From the NCBI GenBank assembly GCA_036383895.1, contig DASVNK010000012.1, forward strand, positions 225,811 to 289,810: DNA of 64,000 nucleotides, given 5' to 3'. Positions 57,085 through 64,000 of this stretch are shown in pieces; positions within the stretch are counted from its first letter, which is position 1; every line of letters begins with the position of its first letter. The notes under the pieces are model-generated. The model did not search any database. It was not told the DNA's origin and worked only from the letters and a program-made list of their open reading frames with translations. The DNA comes from DASVNK01 sp036383895. GTDB taxonomy: Bacteria; Verrucomicrobiota; Verrucomicrobiia; Limisphaerales; SXQI01. The position numbers were made by a program, and so were the translations under genes.

Positions 57085-57831
57085 TCAAAACGGCTTGCGG
57101 CCAATCGCAAAAAGCGAAACGCCTGACGGGAAAGAACTTCGGCGCAGCCACCAGGCTTCAGATGAGAAAATCTGAAATAGCAGCTTATCCAACCCTCCGG
57201 ACGAACGGTCGAAATCTGAAATTTCTTTGTCCCTGCGAGGTAAGACTCGCTGTAGCAGGCGCGCCGCCGCGACCGTCGGCAAAAGTAGCGTGTTGAAATA
57301 GGTCGCGCGTTGTATCGCAAACCCCGCGCGCTCCATCGGTGCGAGCAGTCGCTTACGGGTGTAACGTCGGAAATGGTGGTTCACGTCGTCGTGCTGGCTC
57401 CACAACCACTCATAGGCAGGGACAGTCAGCACAAAATAACCGCCCGGACGCAGCAGTTTCTTTACGGTTTCCACCGCCGCACAGTCATCCTCAATGTGTT
57501 CGAGCACATCGAACATCGTAATCACGTCGTACGACCGCTCCCGTAATTCAGCCGGCATCGCCTCGATCGTTCCAACGCTTACCGGAATTTGCCCGCGCCG
57601 GTTCGCCAGAAGCGCATTTTCCGCGTCTGGCTCAAGCCCTTGGACCTCGCAGTTACTTGGGTAAAGGGAGTAAAGATTCAGGCCGGGGCCGACGCCAATT
57701 TCGAAAACCTGCATCCCGGGTCGCCACTCGATTTCGGATCGAAGCAACCGCTGCAGAATCACTCGCCGGGCTCGAAACCACCAATGGTTTTCTTCAAACG
57801 CGGCGTAACGCTCTGCATAGCTCTGCTGCAT
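57085..57831 (-). CDS. Class I SAM-dependent methyltransferase
   Basis: 248 residues. SAM-binding motif I VFEIGVGPGLNLYSLYP, acidic end of strand 2 (VQGLEPDA), then YDVITMFDVLEHIEDD and LLRPGGYFVLTVPAYEWLWS. The N-terminal EENHWWFRARRVILQRLL is shared with methyltransferases encoded beside GT2 enzymes in polysaccharide or lipid-linked sugar clusters. It starts 14 bp after the GT2 gene stop. Confidence 0.87.
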   Translation of the reverse strand: MQQSYAERYAAFEENHWWFRARRVILQRLLRSEIEWRPGMQVFEIGVGPGLNLYSLYPSNCEVQGLEPDAENALLANRRGQIPVSVGTIEAMPAELRERSYDVITMFDVLEHIEDDCAAVETVKKLLRPGGYFVLTVPAYEWLWSQHDDVNHHFRRYTRKRLLAPMERAGFAIQRATYFNTLLLPTVAAARLLQRVLPRRDKEISDFDRSSGGLDKLLFQIFSSEAWWLRRSSFPSGVSLFAIGRKPF

Positions 57832-57845
57832 GTTTCTTTAGCACA

Positions 57846-58859
57846 CTACGCCACTCTGGAGGCTGCAGCTTCAACTCCGCGTTCGGAGTATGGCTCCTCG
57901 GCATCTACAACGTTGCTCAAGCTCGACTCTGTGTCCGCTGCCATCCATCCGACGCTTCGATCAACAATGAAAAGTGGTCGATTCTTCACCTGATCGAAAA
58001 TCCGGCCAATGTATTCGCCGAGAATTCCCAGCATAATGAGCTGGATCCCCCCGAAAAAGAGGAAAATCACCGCAAGAGAAGCCCAGCCAGGTGGTGTTTG
58101 GCGATACGCCAGCGCAGCGACCAGCGCCCAAACCGCCAGCGCAAAACCAAACCCGGAAGTAATCAGGCCCAGCCAAACGGCCAAGCGCAGCGGCACGGTG
58201 GAAAATGAAACGAACCCCTGTATCGCCAATTCGATCAGCCGCCAAACAGAGTATTTAGACTCGCCCGCGGCTCGTCCGGCGCGGTCGTATGGAACTCCGA
58301 TCTGCCGAAATCCAACCCAACTTCGCAGTCCACGGATGAACGGCGCCTGTTCCGGCAGGCTTTTTAGCAGATCCACCACCCTTCGATCCATGACGGAGAA
58401 ATCGCCGGCGTCCAAGGGTATCTCAATCTGCGCTACCTTCTTTAAAAGGCGATAGAAGAGGGCATAGCTTGCTTTTAGGATGAAGCTCTCCTTCCGATTT
58501 TGCCTTACGCCATAAACGACGTCATAACCCTCTCTCCACTTTTGGAACATCTCGACAAGCGCGGAGAGGGGATCCTGCAGGTCTGCATCAATGACACCCA
58601 CCGCATCGCCACGCACATGATGCAAACCGGCCCGAACCGCAATTTGGTGCCCGAAATTTCGCGAAAGGCGCAGACAGCCGAACATCGGGTTCCTATGGCA
58701 AGCCTCAGAAATAATTTCGAAACTTCGGTCACGGCTGCCGTCATCGACGAAGAGAACTTTGACTGCCGCCTGGCACAAGGCTGGAAGCTCTTCCAGCACT
58801 GACAACAGTTGTGGCAATACTTCCTGTTCGTTATGGCAGGGAATCACCACGCCCAGCAC
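57846..58859 (-). CDS. Family 2 glycosyltransferase, DPM1/GtrB type with C-terminal membrane helices
   Basis: 337 residues. GT2 blocks: VVIPCHNEQEVLPQLL, VLFVDDGSRDRSFEII, LRLSRNFGHQIAVRAGLHH and GDAVGVIDADLQDP (DxD). Two C-terminal helices (AVWLGLITSGFGFALAVWAL, WASLAVIFLFFGGIQLIMLG) end with GEYIGRIFDQVKNRPLFIV, typical of polyprenyl-phosphate sugar transferases. The marked start is a GTG at 58859; the real start may be a little upstream. Confidence 0.88.
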   Translation of the reverse strand: MLGVVIPCHNEQEVLPQLLSVLEELPALCQAAVKVLFVDDGSRDRSFEIISEACHRNPMFGCLRLSRNFGHQIAVRAGLHHVRGDAVGVIDADLQDPLSALVEMFQKWREGYDVVYGVRQNRKESFILKASYALFYRLLKKVAQIEIPLDAGDFSVMDRRVVDLLKSLPEQAPFIRGLRSWVGFRQIGVPYDRAGRAAGESKYSVWRLIELAIQGFVSFSTVPLRLAVWLGLITSGFGFALAVWALVAALAYRQTPPGWASLAVIFLFFGGIQLIMLGILGEYIGRIFDQVKNRPLFIVDRSVGWMAADTESSLSNVVDAEEPYSERGVEAAASRVA

Positions 58860-59132
58860 GGGCCGCAGGGGCCGCAGGTTCGAAGTGGCGGAGCTTGAAG
58901 CGTTGTGGCTCAGTGTAGGATAGGTACCTTTCCATCGAGGCTGGTCGCAAGTTCTTTTTCTCCGTTGCGCTCCTCCGCTCGAGTCGTTCCGATCATTGAC
59001 ACTTCCTTTTAAGTCAGGATATTTGCCGCGCCACGGATACCTGTTTCCAGTTGGGAGCGTCTCTGGCTATGCCGTGCGAGCTTGCCAGCACAAGAGTAAT
59101 GTCGGCTCGCGCAATCGTCCGCTGTTTGTCAC

Positions 59133-61322
59133 ATGAAGATGTTTGGAAGGTTTGGTTTGCAGCAATCTAACGGATTTTTGATTTCAGGATGGTCACGCCT
59201 GATAGCGATTACTGGGAGCATTTCGGCGTTTCTCTCCTGTAACCTCGCAGCTGGTCCGATTCACACCGGCACGATCTGGGTTCCTAACGGCTCCTTCGAG
59301 TCGCCGCGCACTGAGTTTGCAGATCCGCGCCTGGACGGTTGGCAAAAAGCCGCCCAGCCCGCCTGGTATCAAGGAGGCGACGCTTTTCCCTGGGAACAAT
59401 TGGTTGGGCAATTCGATAATACCCCCCCGGGCGCATCCAATCACATTGCAAATGTCCACAGGCAGCAAGCCGCATTCATCTTCGCGCTCCCCGAGGTGGC
59501 GATTTTCCAGGATTACAACTCAATTTCTGGAGGGAGTCCTGCACCTTCACGTGAAATGAATGCGGTTTACGAAGCCGGCAAGTCATACGCGCTCACCGTA
59601 GGCGTGCTCGGCGGCGGCGGCGGTATGACGAATGGAGCGACGTTCGAAATCAGCCTCTATTATCGCGATGCGAACAGCAACATGGTCACGGTCGCGGCGA
59701 CAACCATCACGAACTCTGCAGAGCTATTCCCCACCAACACGCACCTGATCGATTTCCAGGCGCGCACTCCCATCGTGAAAACGGCGGATGCCTGGTTCGG
59801 CAAACACATTGGCATTCGCCTGGCTTCCACAGTGGGTTTCGATCGTCAGGGCGGTTATTGGGACGTAGATAATGTGCGGCTCGCGGAAAATCTTTTGCCG
59901 AATAATTCGTTCGAGTCGCCGGACACAGATTTCGCCGATCCGCGCATGGACGGCTGGCAGAAAGCACCCCAGCCGGCATGGTATCCGAGCGGGAGCGAGT
60001 TCCCCTGGGAACAACTCGTGGGCCAATTCTTGAACACGCCGCGCGGCTCAGCAAATCACATCGATAATATTGATGGAGAGCAAGCGGTCTTTTTGTTCGC
60101 GCTGCCGGATGTTGCAGTTTTCCAGGACGGAAACACGACCCCATCGATTGCAGCCAAGTATGAAGTGGGCAAATCGTATGTTCTCACTGCCGCTTTACTC
60201 GGGGGTGGCGGAGGAATGACGAACGCCGCAACGCTTGAAATGAGCCTCTATTATCTCGATGCGAACAGTAATCGCGTGACGGTCGTCTCCAGCACGATCA
60301 CGAATTCTTCCGAGCTATTTCCAACGAATACGCATTTCAGAGATTTCCAACTGCGGACGCCTATCGTGCAGGAGACAAATGCCTGGGTTGGAAAGAACCT
60401 CGGCGTTCGGATCGCCTCAACGGTTGGTTTCGATATGCAAGGTGGCTACTGGGATATCGACAATGTGCGCCTGACCGAAAGTGTCGTTCCAAATGCATCT
60501 TTCGAATCTCCTGATACCCCGTTCGCTGACCCGCGCATGGATGCCTGGCAGAAATCCACTCAACCCGCATGGTACCAAGGTGGCGCTCAATTCCCGTGGG
60601 AACAATTGGTCGGGCAATTCCTGAACACTCCGCCTGGAAGTTCGAATCACATCGACAATATCGATGGCGAGCAAGGCTCCTTCATCTTCGCATTACCTGA
60701 GGTCGCGATTTCACAGGAATTCACGCCTGTTGCCCCTCGAGACAATGCGCACGCGCCGCACTTCAGTGGCATTTACGAGGTCGGAAAATCCTACGCGCTC
60801 AACGTGGGGGTGCTCGGCAACAACGGTGGCATGACCAATGACGCGACGTTGGAAATCAGCTTTTTTTACCGAGATACCGCGAGAAATGCGGTGACGATCG
60901 CCGCGACGACGATCACCAATTCCGCTGACCTCTTTCCAACGAACACACATCTCATCGATTTTCGTGTCGTTGTTCCCACCGTAACAAATGGAACAGCCTG
61001 GGCCGGAAAACCGGTGGGCATACGGCTTGCCTCAACGGTTGGTTTTGATCGCCAAGGCGGTTACTGGGATGTCGACAATGTGCGGCTTGAGATTATTCAA
61101 TCGCCGGTGCTCGCGAACACCCAGTCGACGGACGGCCAAATTCAGTTCACTCTGGAAAGCGCACACGGAAGATTTGATATATTAAGCACGAGCAACATCG
61201 CGGCGCCTGCTTCCACCTGGAGCAGTGCTGGCACCGTCACGAATACAACTGGACGAACGACCTTTGTTGATCCTAATTCCAGCGTTGGACATCGATTCTA
61301 CATCGTTCGAGAGGCGCAATAG
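59133..61322 (+). CDS. Secreted three-repeat protein with HpiC1-like domains
   Basis: 729 residues: signal segment, then three tandem domains of about 200 residues, each opening with a PNxSFESP motif (VPNGSFESP about 50, LPNNSFESP about 252, VPNASFESP about 450) followed by ADPR(L/M)D(G/A)WQK, WEQLVGQF, and ending ASTVGFD.QGGYWD.DNVRL. This looks like the HpiC1-type domain of PEP-CTERM-like proteins. The C-terminal 70 residues (FDILSTSNIAAPASTWSSAG) form another beta segment. Repeats at DNA level suggest duplication. Function unknown. Confidence 0.72.
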   Translation: MKMFGRFGLQQSNGFLISGWSRLIAITGSISAFLSCNLAAGPIHTGTIWVPNGSFESPRTEFADPRLDGWQKAAQPAWYQGGDAFPWEQLVGQFDNTPPGASNHIANVHRQQAAFIFALPEVAIFQDYNSISGGSPAPSREMNAVYEAGKSYALTVGVLGGGGGMTNGATFEISLYYRDANSNMVTVAATTITNSAELFPTNTHLIDFQARTPIVKTADAWFGKHIGIRLASTVGFDRQGGYWDVDNVRLAENLLPNNSFESPDTDFADPRMDGWQKAPQPAWYPSGSEFPWEQLVGQFLNTPRGSANHIDNIDGEQAVFLFALPDVAVFQDGNTTPSIAAKYEVGKSYVLTAALLGGGGGMTNAATLEMSLYYLDANSNRVTVVSSTITNSSELFPTNTHFRDFQLRTPIVQETNAWVGKNLGVRIASTVGFDMQGGYWDIDNVRLTESVVPNASFESPDTPFADPRMDAWQKSTQPAWYQGGAQFPWEQLVGQFLNTPPGSSNHIDNIDGEQGSFIFALPEVAISQEFTPVAPRDNAHAPHFSGIYEVGKSYALNVGVLGNNGGMTNDATLEISFFYRDTARNAVTIAATTITNSADLFPTNTHLIDFRVVVPTVTNGTAWAGKPVGIRLASTVGFDRQGGYWDVDNVRLEIIQSPVLANTQSTDGQIQFTLESAHGRFDILSTSNIAAPASTWSSAGTVTNTTGRTTFVDPNSSVGHRFYIVREAQ

Positions 61323-62112
61323 GAGCGGCCGCCCGGGGACTACGCGGGGCTGCGCGCCGGGGTTCACGTTGATCGAATTGCTCGTGGTGATTGCGATCAT
61401 CGCAATCCTCGCCTCGTTGCTCCTTCCTGCCCTGGCTCGGGCAAAGGAGTCCGGCCGGCGTGCGGCCTGCATTTCGAACCTGCGGCAGCTCGGCGTTGCC
61501 GTTCATGCCTACAGCAGCGATTTCAATGGCAAGATTCCCTACGGGCCGACCGCGCCGCCGTTCTCGCATCCCGCAGAATTCTATCCGTCCACTGGATCTC
61601 CGACGTCACTACTGTCTTTACGCTCCGGGGCGCCTGTCGCTCTCGGACTTCTTTTGAAAGACCACCTTGCGCAACAACCGAAAGTTCTCTTTTGCCCGGG
61701 AGCAGATCAGCCCTTGGATGCGGATGAGGAATTAAAGAAAGTCGGGACGAGCCAGTCCCAAGGAAGCTATTACTACCGTCATGCTGGAGTCACCCCGCTC
61801 TTTTACACGCCACCCGCGGAACCCGAAACCATCCAGCACGACAAACCCGGCCTGAACCGCGGCAGCCGCCCCATTCGCGCCCTGGCGATCGACACGCAAT
61901 TCTTAAGTTCGCCTGACGTTCTGACCTTCAACATCAAGTCTCGCACGCACCACAAACAAAAGCTCGCCGATGTGCTCCTCTTCGACGGATCTGTTTCCAC
62001 TCTGCTAAACCGTGACCGCAGGTTCACCGTGGACGTCCGGAGCAATGCCGACCTTTACGACGCCTTCAACCGCATTCTCCAGGTCTTCGAAAAAGCAGAC
62101 GAAGCGCTTTAA
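61225..62112 (+). CDS. Pseudopilin-like protein overlapping the three-repeat gene
   Basis: 295 residues from ATG 61225, which overlaps the previous gene by 98 bp; TTG at 61285 would reduce the overlap to 38 bp. The leader FTLIELLVVIAIIAILASLL is classical. Then LPALARAKESGRRAACISNL, KVLFCPGAD, and a C-terminal VLLFDGSVSTLLN of the DG class. The upstream secreted protein may be its cargo or partner; this is a guess from the overlap. Confidence 0.8.
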   Translation: MLAPSRIQLDERPLLILIPALDIDSTSFERRNRSGRPGTTRGCAPGFTLIELLVVIAIIAILASLLLPALARAKESGRRAACISNLRQLGVAVHAYSSDFNGKIPYGPTAPPFSHPAEFYPSTGSPTSLLSLRSGAPVALGLLLKDHLAQQPKVLFCPGADQPLDADEELKKVGTSQSQGSYYYRHAGVTPLFYTPPAEPETIQHDKPGLNRGSRPIRALAIDTQFLSSPDVLTFNIKSRTHHKQKLADVLLFDGSVSTLLNRDRRFTVDVRSNADLYDAFNRILQVFEKADEAL

Positions 62113-62119
62113 TCCCTAC

Positions 62120-63181
62120 TCAATATTCCTTCTCCAGGGCCGGCCGTGGACGATATTTCTTCGCCAAAGCCAGACAGGAGTCCAAGTCACGCATCCCGTC
62201 CGTACAGGTAGGATGTGACAACGAAGCGGCTGCCGCACAAACACCGGTCAACAACGCGCGATCCAGCTCCCAGCCTTCGTGAAGGCCGAGGAGCACGCCG
62301 GCACAAAACGCGTCTCCAGCGCCTGCCGTCCCAGCAATGTATTTGGCTGGAAGATTGAGTGAGGATTGCCAAAAATCGTCCCCCTTGCGGGTTCGTGCAA
62401 ACGCACCTTCGGGAAAGTGAATCACCACGACTTCCTTCACGCCCATTTGCAACAACGCACCCGCCGCATGTTTCAGCGATACCGTGTCGAGTTTGTTGTC
62501 CGCGCCACGAATCTTGAATCCGGCCGTTTTGCCGGCCTCGATCTCGTTCAAAATGCAATAATCCACATACTTCAACGCCGGGGAAACGATCTTCGCGAAT
62601 CGATCGCTGTCTTCGCTCACCACATCGACGCTCGTTTTTAATCCCGCTGCCTGCGCTTCAGACAACAACCGCGCCGCTTTCGTGCCGAGTGTTTTGTCGG
62701 GCGCATCCAGGGCGTCGAGCAGCAGCAAATATCCCAAATGAAAAATGCGCGCCTTCGTCTTGTTAAAATCCAGGTCGTCTCCGTCCCACAAAGCATTGGC
62801 TCCACGATAATGGAAAAATGTCCGCCGACCGTTTCCTGTCTCGGTCATCACATCGGTATACGAGGTGGTGACCTCACCGGTAGTTTTCAGGAACTTTGTG
62901 TCGATGCTATGCTTCTTGCAGATCTCCAGGATCTCTTCGCCTAGCACGTCTTTTCCCACCAACCCGGCTGCGCTCAGCGGAAAAGCTGCCTTCAACTTCG
63001 CCAGGTCCACCAACACGTTGAACGGCGCCCCGCCCGTGCCCTGGGATTGGCTCCGAATATTCGCAAGTTGTTCACGCTGAGGGTACACATCTACCATTTT
63101 CACCTGGTCGATGATCCAATTTCCTCCCGCGAGAACACCATTTCGCGACGCTTTGCGCGACGAACCTGTTGGTTTTCTCAT
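62120..63181 (-). CDS. PfkB-family carbohydrate kinase
   Basis: About 353 residues from the ATG at 63181 (MRKPTGSSRK). PfkB landmarks: GGNWIIDQVKMVDVYPQREQ near the start, GGAPFNVLVDLAKL, VGKDVLGEEILEICKKH, FFHYRGANALWDG and the C-terminal AGTAGAGDAFCAGVLLGLHE with the catalytic Asp. The substrate (sugar or nucleoside) is uncertain. It is divergent from another PfkB-like gene at the window end. Confidence 0.85.
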   Translation of the reverse strand: MRKPTGSSRKASRNGVLAGGNWIIDQVKMVDVYPQREQLANIRSQSQGTGGAPFNVLVDLAKLKAAFPLSAAGLVGKDVLGEEILEICKKHSIDTKFLKTTGEVTTSYTDVMTETGNGRRTFFHYRGANALWDGDDLDFNKTKARIFHLGYLLLLDALDAPDKTLGTKAARLLSEAQAAGLKTSVDVVSEDSDRFAKIVSPALKYVDYCILNEIEAGKTAGFKIRGADNKLDTVSLKHAAGALLQMGVKEVVVIHFPEGAFARTRKGDDFWQSSLNLPAKYIAGTAGAGDAFCAGVLLGLHEGWELDRALLTGVCAAAASLSHPTCTDGMRDLDSCLALAKKYRPRPALEKEY

Positions 63182-63353
63182 TGAATGTGTAAGGCCCGCT
63201 TTGCGCCGCAAGCCGCGGCTGGGCCTGAAATCCAATGCCTTTCTTACGGCACGAGCGCTCCGCCAAGCAAGGAGAAAGCAGTTTGGCGCCGCGCGATCCT
63301 CGATTTTGCTTCAGCCCAACCCGGTTCGCCTTTAACTTCCCCGCCTTTAAATC

Positions 63354-64000
63354 ATGAGTGTTCTTGTTGTTGGTTCGACCGCGCTGGATTCGATCAAAAC
63401 TCCCGTTACGGAAAACCCACGTCTGCTCGGCGGCAGCGCGAGCCACGCCGCTGTGGCCGCGAGTTTCTTCGCGCCCGTGAAGATGGTCGGCGTCGTTGGC
63501 AAAGATTTTCCGAAGAAGTACATCGCGCTCTACAAGAAACATAAAATCGACCTGGAAGGCCTTCAAATTGCCGAAGGTGAAACGTTTCATTGGTCCGGCG
63601 AATACGAACTCAACATGAACAAACGCCGCACGTTGAATACGGTGCTCGGCGTTTTCGAGACGTTCACGCCGCATCTGCCAAAAACTTACAAAGAGTCGCC
63701 GTACGTTCTGCTGGCAAACATCGCTCCTTCCCTGCAACACCACGTGCTGGATCAGATCAGCCGGCCGAAGTTCGTCGTGGCCGATACGATGGATCTCTGG
63801 CTGAACATCGCACTGGAAGATTTGTTAAAGCTCCTGAAACGGGTCGATGCCTTCGTCCTCAACGACAGCGAAGCGCACCTGCTCACCAAGGAAACAAACA
63901 TCATTCCCGCGCTGAAGAAAATTCACAAACTCGGCCCGAAATACGTAATCATCAAGAAAGGCGAGCACGGTTCGATCCTCTCTGGGCCGAGCGGTCTCTT
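63354..64000 (+). CDS. PfkB-family sugar kinase, 3' end cut by window
   Basis: 215 residues are visible from the ATG at 63354 (MSVLVVGSTALDSIKTPVTE). Then LLGGSASHAAVAASFFAPVK, MVGVVGKDFPKKYIALYKKH and VDAFVLNDSEAHLLTKE, with YVIIKKGEHGS before the edge. These are ribokinase-like features seen in the adenosine-kinase/PfkB branch common in Verrucomicrobiota. The catalytic Asp lies beyond the window. The 172 bp to the divergent kinase probably hold both promoters. Confidence 0.85.
   Translation, partial: MSVLVVGSTALDSIKTPVTENPRLLGGSASHAAVAASFFAPVKMVGVVGKDFPKKYIALYKKHKIDLEGLQIAEGETFHWSGEYELNMNKRRTLNTVLGVFETFTPHLPKTYKESPYVLLANIAPSLQHHVLDQISRPKFVVADTMDLWLNIALEDLLKLLKRVDAFVLNDSEAHLLTKETNIIPALKKIHKLGPKYVIIKKGEHGSILSGPSGL

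Overview
The window reads as a chromosomal segment of a Verrucomicrobiota bacterium, probably a soil lineage. This is inferred from the mix of type II pseudopilin-like proteins with the FTLIELLVVIAIIAILASLL leader and H-X9-DG tail, secreted FG-GAP and PQQ-type propellers, HEAT-repeat proteins, a CotH kinase fused to a sigma-like domain, Ku, hopanoid radical SAM genes and high GC. No rRNA gene is present to fix the lineage.

Layout. 1-3 kb: end of hpnH, a DUF433/DUF5615 toxin-antitoxin pair whose antitoxin is frameshifted, and hpnJ. 3-20 kb: ECF sigma factor, enolase-superfamily enzyme, HEAT protein, secreted metallopeptidase-like protein, deoC, FG-GAP protein, four tandem pseudopilin paralogues, PQQ propeller, M29 aminopeptidase, tRNA-dihydrouridine synthase, and a two-gene membrane vWA-like/pseudo-caspase operon. 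20-31 kb: MFS transporter, purU, a sensor kinase, a split phosphotransacetylase (pta followed by its BioD/DRTGG regulatory half), hisC, a Uma2-type nuclease, argA. 31-39 kb: DUF1328 peptide, Ku, sigma-CotH fusion, pseudopilin, NfeD-like protein, RGG-rich protein, lipoprotein, KDPG aldolase, HNH endonuclease.

39.4-47.2 kb is the most unusual part: a minus-strand RNA island bounded by a perfect 22-bp inverted repeat. In transcription order it holds 15 tRNA-like genes (with two small basic ORFs, GC-rich hairpins and a MITE among them), four Y RNA (YrlA-like) genes, rsr (Ro60/TROVE), a cloverleaf RNA, an SPFH/slipin gene, a HEPN-like protein, a tRNA-like RNA, a long hairpin RNA, a second tRNA-Met-like gene, a serine-acetyltransferase-like gene, then Ser(GCU) and Lys(UUU) tRNA-like genes ending in a T8 tract. 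All 18 anticodon-bearing tRNA-like genes carry G at T-loop position 55 (NGCR instead of UUCR). Nearly all have AG instead of GG in the D-loop. The Y RNAs and other tRNA mimics keep the normal UUCRA T-loop. The likely role is a Ro60-Y RNA-slipin RNA surveillance, repair or defence system that carries its own set of probably non-translating tRNAs.

47.8-64 kb: HD phosphohydrolase, AI-2E transporter family protein, GH43 glycosidase, membrane protein, speA, Xaa-Pro aminopeptidase, two secreted proteins, a methyltransferase/glycosyltransferase pair, a three-repeat secreted protein plus pseudopilin, and two divergent PfkB kinases, the last cut by the window end.
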